DNA from: JBCCDY01 sp039030555
GTDB taxonomy: Bacteria > Bacteroidota > Bacteroidia > Cytophagales > Cyclobacteriaceae
Reading direction: 5' to 3'
Assembly (NCBI GenBank): GCA_039030555.1
Contig: JBCCDY010000011.1
Span: 1 to 64,000 of the forward strand
DNA length: 64,000 nt
Under the pieces are notes generated by a model that saw only the letters and a list, made by a program, of their open reading frames with translations, did no database searches and was not told the DNA's origin. A program made the translations under genes and the position numbers. Positions 35,929 to 45,180 of the stretch are shown in pieces (position 1 is the stretch's first letter; every line of letters begins with the position of its first letter).

Positions 35929-37272
35929 ATGAGGATTTTTAAAGGCATACGTTTATTCCTGTTCTGGTATTCAGGCACACTACTATTCCTCATTATACTT
36001 TTCTCCATAAGGTTTATGAGCTGGGGAAACGAACTGGATGAAGTAATTGACTCTATCAGCAGTTCCCTGTCCTATCTGATCTGGAGACCGCTGTTTCATG
36101 GCGTGCTGCTTATTCCATATGCCGTTTTTCTAATTGTGCGTTTCCACATTCGATGGTTCAGGAGAAAAGGGCTGAAATCGCTCGTGAAAACGTCTGTGAT
36201 CTATTTCATACTTCCCCTAAGTACCCTGTTCTTTGGCTTCAGGTCCCTGATCTGGCTTAATGGACAGGATGATATGGTCTACCAACCGGATCAGGAATAC
36301 ATCAACAATTCGGGGCGTGTGCTTGATAACTTTGCGATTGACTCCAAGCATAGAGGGATTCACATCTTTCCGAATTGGAGTGAGGTAGAGACCGACCTCG
36401 ATGAACTGGTGCTGCACAACGTCGAGTGGATCACGCTGGTGCCTTACGGCTATCAGTCCGATGTGAAAAAACCTAGCCTGAATTTCTCTTCGAAAAGGAC
36501 TCAGCGACGGGATTCCGTCTATCGTGCTTTGGGTGCTAAAGCCGCTAAACTTGGACTCCGGATCATGATGAAACCCCACATCTGGGTCAATGGAGATACC
36601 TGGAGATCGGGTATTGAAATGAATAGCGAAGTTGAATGGGATGCCTGGTTTGAACAGTATGAACAGTTCATTTTGCATTATGCACAACTGTCACGGGAAA
36701 TTGGTGCTGAAGCTCTTTGCATCGGAACGGAACTGCATCAAACGATAAAGCTTAAACCGGAAAAATGGATCGGACTGATCCGAAAAATACGATTGGAGTA
36801 TGATGGAAAACTGACTTATGCGGCGAACTGGGATTCCGAATTCAGAGAGATATCCTTTTGGAATGAGCTTGATTACATTGGCATTCAGGCCTATTTTGGT
36901 CTAAGCAACAAGAATACGCCTGATGTTGAAGAACTGAAATCAGGCTGGAAAGAGTATTTTTTGGAATTAAAGGAATTCAGCGAGCAGCAGCACAAGCCCA
37001 TACTGTTTACGGAAGTGGGTTATAAAAGTATCGTGAATGCAGCGCATGAGCCCTGGCAGTGGGAGTCCTGGATAGCTTCCCTTTTTCGAAAAGCATCTTC
37101 CAAAACACAGGCCAATTGTTATGAGGCTTTGTTTGAAGTATTCTGGAACGAACACTGGTTTGCCGGAGTACACCTCTGGAAATGGGAAGGGGAAGATAAA
37201 TACGATTTCACCCCAAAAAATAAACCTGCAGCTAATGTGATGACCAAATGGTTTGGGGAAATTGGGAATTAG
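35929..37272 (+). CDS. Membrane-anchored GH113-like (GTA-type TIM barrel) glycoside hydrolase
   Basis: 447 residues. Three N-terminal hydrophobic segments (about 5-28, 45-68, 83-105) are followed by an extracytoplasmic catalytic domain from about 125. TIM-barrel motifs: GIHIFPNWSEVETDLDELV, VEWITLVPYGYQ, MMKPHIWV, EALCIGTELHQT (probable acid/base Glu), AANWDSEF, YIGIQAYFGLS and ILFTEVGYKS (probable nucleophile Glu). GH113 contains beta-mannanases; in Bacteroidota the membrane-anchored relatives are uncharacterised. A decayed copy of its last 31 codons lies at 38709-38804, showing that the region has been duplicated or recombined. Confidence 0.82.
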   Translation: MRIFKGIRLFLFWYSGTLLFLIILFSIRFMSWGNELDEVIDSISSSLSYLIWRPLFHGVLLIPYAVFLIVRFHIRWFRRKGLKSLVKTSVIYFILPLSTLFFGFRSLIWLNGQDDMVYQPDQEYINNSGRVLDNFAIDSKHRGIHIFPNWSEVETDLDELVLHNVEWITLVPYGYQSDVKKPSLNFSSKRTQRRDSVYRALGAKAAKLGLRIMMKPHIWVNGDTWRSGIEMNSEVEWDAWFEQYEQFILHYAQLSREIGAEALCIGTELHQTIKLKPEKWIGLIRKIRLEYDGKLTYAANWDSEFREISFWNELDYIGIQAYFGLSNKNTPDVEELKSGWKEYFLELKEFSEQQHKPILFTEVGYKSIVNAAHEPWQWESWIASLFRKASSKTQANCYEALFEVFWNEHWFAGVHLWKWEGEDKYDFTPKNKPAANVMTKWFGEIGN

Positions 37273-37481
37273 AATCACCGGAGCCTTTTAAAACTAATAT
37301 CAGTAAGAAGAATTTAGAGGACCCAATTTCCAATGATTTTAAGTATGTGATAATAAGATCAGATTAATGTGCAGAAATTGTACATTCACTAACTTCTTTA
37401 AGGTTTGTTAAGTATAGGTGTTTTATTTTAGTATCAATATCTGATTAAAGGAATGTGCTATATCATTGGTTAAATATCCTT

Positions 37482-38192
37482 TTAATAATGATAATTTGGT
37501 CTCAAGTGGGCTATTTCTTCTGCAAAATTCTGCTTTAAGGCTAGTATTCCTGAAGGAGTCATTCCGATTACAAATGAACCTGTATCAGTGTAGTTATTAG
37601 TGAAATACATCATACAGTATCCAGATTTATAAATTAGTAAATCACCAGATCGATAATTGTCATAAACTTTTTCAAACATATATGACAATTCTGAAGAGTT
37701 TGTTCTAACAGATTCAGCTATTCTCTCCTCATTCAGAATATACGTAATAAAAGAGGGGGAATTAAATCCCTGACCAGGAGTCTCTCCATATAGACTGAAT
37801 TTAACTCCCTCATTTTGACTGTCTATTATCCTTCTAAATACTAATTGTACTTGCTCTGGAATCTCACCAGTGTATAAGTAATATTTTCGATCTTCAGGTG
37901 AGATATCAATTTTATAAGTAGCAAAGTTATCGGCTTCATGTAAGTAGTTGTTAAGTTGGGTTAAATCCTCCTCTAATCTTTGAATTTGCTGCTCTTTAGA
38001 TTCTATTGTTCTTATTAGAACAGAAACTCTAAGTTTATTTTCGTTCACCTGATTGTTTGTCCATATTAACCATAGTAAGCCTCCAACAAATGATGACATG
38101 ATTATTATGATTGACCTCCAACGTAATTTTGCATCACGAGAGTTTTTTCTCTCGATAATTTTTTCAATGTTCAATTCTTCTGAGGTGTTCAT
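37482..38192 (-). CDS. Unknown single-pass membrane protein with coiled coil
   Basis: 236 residues. A charged cytoplasmic N terminus is followed by one helix (SIIIIMSSFVGGLLWLIW, about 27-44), a heptad-rich coiled coil (about 50-85: IRTIESKEQQIQRLEEDL) and a globular C-terminal domain of about 140 residues. That domain ends GDLLIYKSGYCMMYF...GSFVIGMTPSGILALKQNF. The order S-P-S-F, then GDLLIY, then VIGMTPSG is reminiscent of NlpC/P60-type folds, but the catalytic Cys position reads Ser and no DCSG is present, so I do not assign activity. It overlaps the upstream gene by 4 bp. Confidence 0.65.
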   Translation of the reverse strand: MNTSEELNIEKIIERKNSRDAKLRWRSIIIIMSSFVGGLLWLIWTNNQVNENKLRVSVLIRTIESKEQQIQRLEEDLTQLNNYLHEADNFATYKIDISPEDRKYYLYTGEIPEQVQLVFRRIIDSQNEGVKFSLYGETPGQGFNSPSFITYILNEERIAESVRTNSSELSYMFEKVYDNYRSGDLLIYKSGYCMMYFTNNYTDTGSFVIGMTPSGILALKQNFAEEIAHLRPNYHY

Positions 38193-38503
38193 AAGCTTTC
38201 CAATGCTTTTTCAAGTAATTTATCCTCGACCTTATCTATTCTAGTTTTTAGGAACTCTAGATCAATAATATCTTTTTTCCCTTTAGAGATTTGACCTTGT
38301 AAATAGAGGGGTACCAAGGAAGTAATGAAACCGAATCCATGACCAGCATATTTCATTGCATTTTCCATTTCTATAAGGTTTAAAAAGGGAAGAATAATAA
38401 GGGAAATACCTAAGATTAAAAGAATTAAGGAAAATAACTTAAACGATTTGTTGCTTTCCTTCTTATTCTCAATTCTCTTTCGGATATATTCTTCGTATTT
38501 CAT
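38189..38503 (-). CDS. Unknown small two-helix membrane protein
   Basis: 104 residues with a basic N terminus (KYEEYIRKRIENKK), two helices (LFSLILLILGISLIILPFL; AGHGFGFITSLVPLYLQ) and a charged helical C terminus (LEFLKTRIDKVEDKLLEKAL). No family recognised. The stop overlaps the next start (ATGA), so the two proteins are probably made together and may form a complex. An 8-bp inverted repeat ACTAAAAC/GTTTTAGT lies about 30 bp upstream and could be an operator (weak). Confidence 0.6.
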   Translation of the reverse strand: MKYEEYIRKRIENKKESNKSFKLFSLILLILGISLIILPFLNLIEMENAMKYAGHGFGFITSLVPLYLQGQISKGKKDIIDLEFLKTRIDKVEDKLLEKALESL

Positions 38504-38708
38504 TTATATGATACCCAACAACTAGACGGTACTAAAACTATTATTCGTTTTAGTGCTCCAAAATATAAATAATAAAGGGATTATTATTTTAAAATAATGA
38601 GGTCTTTTTAACTTATTCTATTTTTCTGAGGTCGAGTGAGATTATAGGCATTGGTATCTCACAACAAACATAAAATACTTCTGACAACTGATTGAAATTA
38701 TATTCCCT

Positions 38709-38804
38709 TGGAAATGGGAAGGAGCAGATAAGTACGATTTTACTCCGAAAAATAAACCTGCAGCTAATGTGATGGCTAAGTGGTTTGGGGAAAGAGGAGA
38801 TTAA
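38709..38804 (+). pseudogene. Decayed copy of the 3' end of the GH113-like gene
   Basis: In frame from 38709 the DNA encodes WKWEGADKYDFTPKNK followed by PAANVMAKWFGERGD and a stop. The intact gene ends WKWEGEDKYDFTPKNK, PAANVMTKWFGEIGN, stop. The nucleotide match is roughly 80-85% with several silent changes, so this is an old duplicate or a fragment from a related strain. There is no start or upstream part. Confidence 0.85.
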
Positions 38805-38812
38805 AATTGCTA

Positions 38813-38894
38813 AGGACTTTAAAACTCGCTATGGATAAAGAGAACTTAGCGATTCCAGTTTCTAGTGATTTTGAGGAGTTTAAGAAAATGTGGG
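38813..38894 (+). pseudogene. Decayed copy of the 3' end of thrC
   Basis: Starting 9 bp after the GH113 remnant stop, the frame encodes AMDKENLAIPVSSDFEEFKK. Intact ThrC ends AMDKENLSIPVSSDFREFKE followed by ILMS. The copy has lost the stop and everything before. The order here (GH tail, then thrC tail) is the reverse of the intact order (thrC, then GH113), as expected if a tandem duplication was later deleted. Confidence 0.85.
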
Positions 38895-38953
38895 TTAAGT
38901 CGTGGGGTAATATCTTGCATATGATAAGCCGCATGGTAGAAACGCACTATCTA

Positions 38954-40645
38954 TTATACTATCTCCTCATTTTCTGCTGTACCAAGCAAGTCAAGAAGTG
39001 CATAATCAGGTTTTTTAAAATATGGATATTTTATTTTAAACTTTTTGGAATTTTCTCCCTCATCAACAAATATGATCTTTTCAGGGTCATTTAAATTTCC
39101 CTTTAACACATCAACAAATACATCCACAGTATAAATTCTAAACTCAGAATTAAACATATAGAAAGTGGGGGTATTTATAATAAAGATTCCTTCTATTTCA
39201 TAATCTGTTATGTTAGGATAATTCGACCCATACTCTTGTTCGTAATGATAATTTAAATTCTCATTGTTTTCCCGAGCCCATTTGATTTTGTTCTCTATCT
39301 GCTTGTTGTAAGGCTTTTTACCATTTGTGAAATTGCTAAAATCATTTTTTTGGGTAATCATGTCATATCTACCCTGTAAATGTTTACAGTCTGCTACAAA
39401 AATTTTCTTTCGGTCATGCTCAATTATAATAAAATCAATTTCACCAACATCTTTCTTATTAAGACTGATTACACCTCTTTCTACTTTTATTGAAGTAACA
39501 TTTCTAAAAAAATGAAGCTTACCATTTTTCAGTCTTTGCTCAACATCATCATCTAACCATTTATCATGTTCATCTTCCTTGGAGTGAACATAGTCTTTAA
39601 AGCAGTCATTTGCTAGCCACTCCTCTGGAGCTTTGCCCCAAGGAATAGCATTAGTTGTTAATTGTATTATGCTTTCAGAGAATCCGTTCATAGCAACAAC
39701 AGCAAAATCTGCCCCTTCAATGTTCCAAATTAGAATTGGGCGATAGAGGTATCTAAACATTGTATGAGGTTTGCAAGCAAGGTCTTTTAATGAAAGCTTA
39801 TTATCTCTATCCAGTGTAAGACCTTTAAATAGTATTCGTGCTTGATCAGCATCTGCTCTAAACATCGAATTAACGCTTAGAGGTAAGCTCTCCCAGCCGA
39901 AACCACAATATTGCCCTCCTTTGTCTTTATTAAGGTTATGGATTTCTTGAATTACTGTAGTTAAGAAAGTGTATTTTAACCCGAAACATTCCTCAATTGC
40001 CTGTTGAAAATTTTCAATTCCTTTTTCTTCTACTACATGCTTAAAAGAGTGGGCTCCATAAGATTGTTGTATGTCTTGGATTACATAGTCATAGTGGTGT
40101 TTGTGTTTTATAACAAATAGACCGTTCTCGAATATGATTTCAGCTACATCTTCAATCATGTCCTGCTCAGCATAAACATTTGCACAAGCGAAGATCATAT
40201 CTCCAAGGAATACTAATTCGTTCAACTTGTTTGTAGCACGATTGAGAAATTCAGCATCACTCTTTTCATTATTATGCAAAGCAATATCGCAAGCTTGTTC
40301 TAAAATCCATTTTAATATTCTTCTATATATGGCTACATACTCTGAATTTATTCCTTCCGGATAATCACGATCATTCGCAAAAAATGCGGCTTCAATTGCT
40401 TGCTCATGTTGAGATAGGATAAATTGATAAAATCTAACTGATGCTTCATTTTGACAAATTTTCACAAACTCATTGCAGAAATATGTAAAAGAATAGGTTA
40501 TCGCTTCACGAACTCTATCCTGTTCGATATACGGACCTTCGCCAAATTTTTCAATCAACTGATAGGACAATTCTTTTCTGAATTTCTCTTCAGGTTCTTT
40601 GGTGCCTTTATAAATAGATAAATGTTTGATTGAGTGCTTTTTCAT
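38954..40645 (-). CDS. Unknown protein with PD-(D/E)XK nuclease-like C-terminal domain
   Basis: 563 residues, no signal peptide. The first about 370 residues are mostly helical and not recognised. Residues about 395-425 read KKDVGEIDFIII and KKIFVADCKH. The pattern Asp404 (EID), hydrophobic strand, Asp419-x-Lys421 (DCK) is the signature of the restriction-endonuclease fold, followed by helix-forming and GYNPxIP-like sequence. Such domains occur in repair and defence proteins (NERD-like, Mrr-like). No methylase or partner is adjacent. It lies beside the rearrangement scar, so it may have been acquired. Specific role unknown. Confidence 0.6.
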   Translation of the reverse strand: MKKHSIKHLSIYKGTKEPEEKFRKELSYQLIEKFGEGPYIEQDRVREAITYSFTYFCNEFVKICQNEASVRFYQFILSQHEQAIEAAFFANDRDYPEGINSEYVAIYRRILKWILEQACDIALHNNEKSDAEFLNRATNKLNELVFLGDMIFACANVYAEQDMIEDVAEIIFENGLFVIKHKHHYDYVIQDIQQSYGAHSFKHVVEEKGIENFQQAIEECFGLKYTFLTTVIQEIHNLNKDKGGQYCGFGWESLPLSVNSMFRADADQARILFKGLTLDRDNKLSLKDLACKPHTMFRYLYRPILIWNIEGADFAVVAMNGFSESIIQLTTNAIPWGKAPEEWLANDCFKDYVHSKEDEHDKWLDDDVEQRLKNGKLHFFRNVTSIKVERGVISLNKKDVGEIDFIIIEHDRKKIFVADCKHLQGRYDMITQKNDFSNFTNGKKPYNKQIENKIKWARENNENLNYHYEQEYGSNYPNITDYEIEGIFIINTPTFYMFNSEFRIYTVDVFVDVLKGNLNDPEKIIFVDEGENSKKFKIKYPYFKKPDYALLDLLGTAENEEIV

Positions 40646-40944
40646 TTTGGAGGCTAAAACAGGATATATGCTATAATGCTTATATCTAGTTTATGCATTC
40701 TTGGAATATAATCAATCAAAATGTTATTATCTAAAAAAAATAACGACTTTTATGCATATCTTTTTTTAGCTCAATGAAACAACGACATTTGATCAGTCAT
40801 TGAAATCAACCCCCCTTACTTTCACTTTTCAGACACTGCATACATTTCAAAGCACTTATTCACCGCTTGACAGTTTAGAGATCAGGCAGATCGAAAATTA
40901 ACTAAATTCAAGTCAAAAGAATTTAAGATCCATTATTTAAACCC

Positions 40945-43900
40945 ATGAAGCTTTTCCTGAACACCCTGCTTATCTGTACTTTTTTATTCACTTTCCATGA
41001 CGGTTTCTCACAAAGACGACGATCGAATCAAACCACGGTTAAACCCATGGATTCCAAACTCTTCGACAGTCTGGAATTCCGAAGCATCGGCCCTGCCTTC
41101 ATGTCCGGCCGAATTGCCGATATGGCCATTGACCCCACTAACGAAAACGTATGGTATGTGGCGGTAGGCTCTGGAGGCGTCTGGAAGACCGTAAATGCGG
41201 GCACGACCTTCACACCACTTTTTGATAAACAACCGGTTTACAGCACGGGCTGTGTAACACTGGATCCCAATAATCCTTATACGGTTTGGGTAGGAACCGG
41301 AGAAAATGTTGGAGGACGTCATGCCGGATTTGGCGACGGGATCTACCGCAGTCTGGATGCAGGGAAGTCATGGGAAAACATGGGCCTCAAAAACTCGGAA
41401 CACATTTCAAAGATCATTGTACACCCGGATAACTCCAATGTGATTATGGTAGCCTCTCAAGGACCGCTTTGGAGTTCGGGAGGAGATCGTGGTTTTTTTA
41501 AATCTACCGATGGTGGTAAAAACTGGAAGAAGACCCTGGGAGATGATCAGTATACCGGGGTTACGGATATGGTTTACGATCCTCGGGATCCGAACCGGAT
41601 TTATGCCGTTACCTGGGAGCATCACCGTACGGTCGCGGCCTGGATGGGTGGTGGTGAAAAATCCCGTTTGTACGTCTCGGAAGATGCAGGAGATACCTGG
41701 CGACAGCTCAAAACCGGACTGCCCGAAGGAAAGTGGGGCAAGACCGGTCTGGCCATTTCTCCTCAGGATCCGGATGTACTATATGCGGCCATCGAGTTGA
41801 ACAGAAGGAAAGGTGGGGTCTGGAGATCGGAGAACCGTGGTGGCAGCTGGACCAAAATGTCAGATGCGGTGGCAGGGGCAACAGGTCCTCACTACTATCA
41901 GGAGATTTTTGCTTCTCCCCATAAATTCGATCGGCTGTACCTGATGAACAATCAGCTGCTGAAATCGGAAGATGGTGGAAAGACCTTTACGCCGATGGAT
42001 GAGACGGCCAAGCATGGGGACAGTCATGCGGTGGCTTTCAAAGCGTCGGATCCGAATTATCTAATGGTAGGCAGCGATGGAGGTCTTTATGAGAGCTTTG
42101 ATCTGGGTGCGAGCTGGAGGTATATGGAAAACCTTCCGATCACGCAGTTTTATAAAGTGGCTGTTGATGATGCAGAACCTTTTTACAATGTATATGGTGG
42201 TACGCAGGACAACAGCACGGAGGGAGGCCCTTCGCGTACCGACAATCACCATGGGATTCGCAATGAAGACTGGAAAGTGGTCCTGAACTGGGACGGTCAC
42301 CAGCCGGCTACGGAGCCGGGAAATCCGGATATTATGTATGGTCAGCGTCAGGAAGGTACGCTGTCACGGATCGACCTGAAATCGGGAGAGGTGATCGATA
42401 TCACGCCACAGCCCGCTGCCGATGAAGACTATGAGCGCTACAACTGGGATGCGCCCATCTTGGTATCGCCACATGTTCCGACCACCATTTATCACGGAGC
42501 TCAACGCTTGTGGAAATCAACAGACCGGGGAGACAGCTGGACGGCGCTTTCCGGTGACCTTACGAGGGATCAGGAGCGGCTTGCCCTTCCGATCATGGGC
42601 GGAACGCAAAGCTGGGATTCCCCATGGGATGTACTGGCTATGTCGAATTTTAATACCATTACGTCCATCGCCGTTTCGCCTCAAAATGAAAAGGTGATAT
42701 TCATCGGTACCGATGATGGACTGATTCAGGTGACTTCTGATGAAGGTCAAAACTGGAAGAAGATTGAAGTGAGTGCACTAGGTGTTCCATCCAGAAGCTA
42801 TGTGAACGACATCAAAGCGGACCTGTTTGATGAGAATACACTCTACGTGGCGCTGGATAATCACAAGGAGGGCGATTACAAACCTTATCTGCTTAAGAGT
42901 ACGGACAAAGGGACCAGCTGGAAGCGTATTGATAATGGTTTGGGTGAAAAGAATCTCGTCTGGCGCATTGTTCAGGACCATGTAAACAAAGACCTCATGT
43001 TCGCAGGAACAGAATTTGGCGTCTTTTTTACGGTAGATGGTGGAGCCAGCTGGACAGAGCTGAACGGCGGTATTCCTACCATCTCTTTCCGTGATCTAGC
43101 CATTCAGCGCAGGGAAAATGATCTGGTCGCAGCTTCTTTTGGCAGAAGCTTCTACATACTGGACGATTATTCGGCTTTAAGGAATGTGAATAAAAACCAG
43201 TTGAACGAGCAGGCTACTCTCTTTGAGCCTCGCAGGGCTTGGTGGTACATTCAGCGATCCACCGTTGACTTTGATGATGTAAGAGGCTCTCAGGGCTCAC
43301 AAACTTATGTGGCTCCAAACCCTGATTTCGGGGCGGTATTTACCTACTACCTGAAAGAAGAAATCCTGAGTCTGGAAAAGGCTCGTCAGAAAGCAGAGAA
43401 GCCTGCCAAATCTTCGGTTCCTTTCCCGGGTTGGGAGGCATTGGAAAAGGAAACGCGTGAGTCGAAACCTTTCGTTTTTGTGGAGATCAAAAATTCGGCA
43501 GGCGAGGTGATCAATCGGGTAGAGGCTACGAATCATGCCGGTTTCAACCGCGTAGCCTGGGATTTGAAAGTTGGTGGAACAGGCACACTTCTTCTGGACG
43601 AGGAAAAGGAACAGTTTACGGCTTTACCAGCTGCTCCGGGAGATTATACTGCCACATTAAATATCTTTGAAAAAGGTGAAACCATGCAACTGGCTGGCCC
43701 GGTTGAGGTGAAGGTGGAGCGACTGGGAGAGCTGGCTGTTGAGGGTAGTTCCATGGAGGAAGTTGTTGCTTTCTGGAGGCAGTATGAACAGCTTACCAGA
43801 GACGTTAATGTGCTGGCCATAAAACTTTCTAATACCAGAAAAACCGGTGATAAACTGTTTTCCGCAGCGACTAAAGCCGCTTTGAACAGTGACATCATGG

Positions 43901-44199
43901 AGAGAATTGCTGAACTACGTTCCGCTCTGGATGAACTGGATACCGAGCTCAACGGTAATCCAGCCGAAAATCAAATTGGAGAAAAAGGAAAGCCAACGAT
44001 ACCGGCCAGACTTTTTGCCTTGAACAGAGGCGTGACTTTATCCACTTATGGTCCGACGGCAACACACAAAAAGACCGTGGAGATCATTCTGGATCAGTGG
44101 AAAACGATTGATGAAAGATTGAAAGCGCTGAAATCGGAAGCGGCTGAAATTGGCGAAGAGATCGTAGAAGCTGGTGGGGCATGGGTTGAAGGGATGTAG
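40945..44199 (+). CDS. Secreted BNR-repeat / VPS10-sortilin-like beta-propeller protein
   Basis: 1084 residues with a signal peptide ending GFSQ. Residues about 35-730 hold many BNR/Asp-box units (SLDAGKSWENM, STDGGKNWKKT, SEDAGDTWRQL, SENRGGSWTKM, STDRGDSWTAL, SDEGQNWKKI, STDKGTSWKRI, TVDGGASWTEL), the pattern of sortilin/VPS10 propellers. The C-terminal 350 residues hold a beta-sandwich-like domain (FNRVAWDLKVGGTGTLLL) and helical segments. Often annotated glycosyl hydrolase, but no catalytic site is evident. No T9SS C-terminal domain is seen. It may act as a secreted binding or peptidase-associated protein. Confidence 0.88.
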   Translation: MKLFLNTLLICTFLFTFHDGFSQRRRSNQTTVKPMDSKLFDSLEFRSIGPAFMSGRIADMAIDPTNENVWYVAVGSGGVWKTVNAGTTFTPLFDKQPVYSTGCVTLDPNNPYTVWVGTGENVGGRHAGFGDGIYRSLDAGKSWENMGLKNSEHISKIIVHPDNSNVIMVASQGPLWSSGGDRGFFKSTDGGKNWKKTLGDDQYTGVTDMVYDPRDPNRIYAVTWEHHRTVAAWMGGGEKSRLYVSEDAGDTWRQLKTGLPEGKWGKTGLAISPQDPDVLYAAIELNRRKGGVWRSENRGGSWTKMSDAVAGATGPHYYQEIFASPHKFDRLYLMNNQLLKSEDGGKTFTPMDETAKHGDSHAVAFKASDPNYLMVGSDGGLYESFDLGASWRYMENLPITQFYKVAVDDAEPFYNVYGGTQDNSTEGGPSRTDNHHGIRNEDWKVVLNWDGHQPATEPGNPDIMYGQRQEGTLSRIDLKSGEVIDITPQPAADEDYERYNWDAPILVSPHVPTTIYHGAQRLWKSTDRGDSWTALSGDLTRDQERLALPIMGGTQSWDSPWDVLAMSNFNTITSIAVSPQNEKVIFIGTDDGLIQVTSDEGQNWKKIEVSALGVPSRSYVNDIKADLFDENTLYVALDNHKEGDYKPYLLKSTDKGTSWKRIDNGLGEKNLVWRIVQDHVNKDLMFAGTEFGVFFTVDGGASWTELNGGIPTISFRDLAIQRRENDLVAASFGRSFYILDDYSALRNVNKNQLNEQATLFEPRRAWWYIQRSTVDFDDVRGSQGSQTYVAPNPDFGAVFTYYLKEEILSLEKARQKAEKPAKSSVPFPGWEALEKETRESKPFVFVEIKNSAGEVINRVEATNHAGFNRVAWDLKVGGTGTLLLDEEKEQFTALPAAPGDYTATLNIFEKGETMQLAGPVEVKVERLGELAVEGSSMEEVVAFWRQYEQLTRDVNVLAIKLSNTRKTGDKLFSAATKAALNSDIMERIAELRSALDELDTELNGNPAENQIGEKGKPTIPARLFALNRGVTLSTYGPTATHKKTVEIILDQWKTIDERLKALKSEAAEIGEEIVEAGGAWVEGM

Positions 44200-44412
44200 T
44201 TATTTAGGTTGTTAGGGTTTTGGGTTATTGGGCAGTTGGGTTTTTAGACGTTAGGTTTCGGGTTTTAGCTATTTGGCTTTTTGACAGTTAGCTTTCAGCG
44301 CTCAGTTTTCAGTATTAATTTCTGAAAGCGTATTGCTGCCATTATTCATTCTTCACTTTGCACCGTGGTTGGTGGCGCCATCAATCAATGAGTAGTCCTG
44401 ATTTTTTCTCTT

Positions 44413-44434
44413 GCGAAGGGTTTAAACCCTTCGC
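44413..44434. repeat. Perfect 22-bp palindrome
   Basis: Arms GCGAAG and CTTCGC around the core GGTTTAAACC. It is the same core as the palindrome at 27407-27426, but with different, mutually complementary arms, so the hairpin is conserved while its sequence changes. Confidence 0.75.
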
Positions 44435-44469
44435 TATGAATGTTTTAGCGGAAGATTAGCTTGACTAAA

Positions 44470-44696
44470 CGTCCTTTAAATGTACTTTTGGCTTGGCCCA
44501 AAAGTACCAAAAACCCAAGGCTGTGATAAAATGAGCTAAAATTCAGTTCAATAGCTTAAAACTCACAAACTTGTCCTCCTACGTCGGGCTTCAAACAGTG
44601 TGATTTTCGGACAGCTTTTTCACTGAATTTCTTAACGCAATTTTATCAAGGCCGTATGAAAGTCTCAGAAATTGTCTTAGAAGTCAAATTTTGAGA
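44470..44696 (+). repeat. 227-bp dispersed repeat, copy A
   Basis: Begins CGTCCTTTAAATGTACTTTTG, contains GGCTTGGCCCAAAAGTACC, AAGGCTGTGATAAAATGAGC and CTTCAAACAGTGTGATTTTC, and ends near TCAAATTTTGAGA. Copy B at 45181-45407 matches with about ten substitutions and no gap (about 95% identity by eye). Non-coding in all frames. Confidence 0.85.
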
Positions 44697-44774
44697 CAAA
44701 TATCGGACAGCAAAATTTTCATCTTGCGGTTAGCTGATAATGCACTTGCTATTTTATAACCGTCATGCTGGAAA

Positions 44775-44839
44775 ATTAATCCTTAAATTATTGAAGGATT
44801 AATTTATCCGGTATCTCTAGAGTATAAGATAGAGATTCC
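44775..44839. repeat. Composite hairpin element, related to 33771-33843
   Basis: ATTAATCCTT/AAGGATTAAT forms a first stem and GGTATCTCTA (44810-44819) / TAGAGATTCC (44830-44839) a second. The second stem and loop match the element after thrB, including the flanking CCAGTTTTTTTC-like end. The first stem differs, so the family combines a constant and a variable hairpin. Confidence 0.6.
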
Positions 44840-45180
44840 AGTTTTTTTCATGAAAGTTGATCCGATAATTCGGATTAAAAAAACTGGAATGACAACTCTG
44901 AATTTAAATACAGTCTTGATTTTGTTTGCTTCCCCGAAATTCACCGAGACAGGCTGTTTTTTGGTGCAAGCCAAAAATGAAGAGTAAGACTGATTATAAT
45001 CAAATTAATATTGAATTAAAGCCCCCGATCATAAACTGCTCTAGCCCATTGTACAACAGGTAAACTTTCAGACATGAATTCAGGCTTTGTTAATAATTGT
45101 TCAATCTCAAATTGAGTGTTAACTAATTTTCATTTGCACCAAAGCACTTAGCTGCTTACCGAACGAATACTGCCTTTTTA

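Noticed and set aside
38780..39094. 104-codon rightward frame
   Set aside because: Its middle is the decayed thrC fragment, and its second half is antisense to the PD-(D/E)XK-like gene. There is no intact gene.
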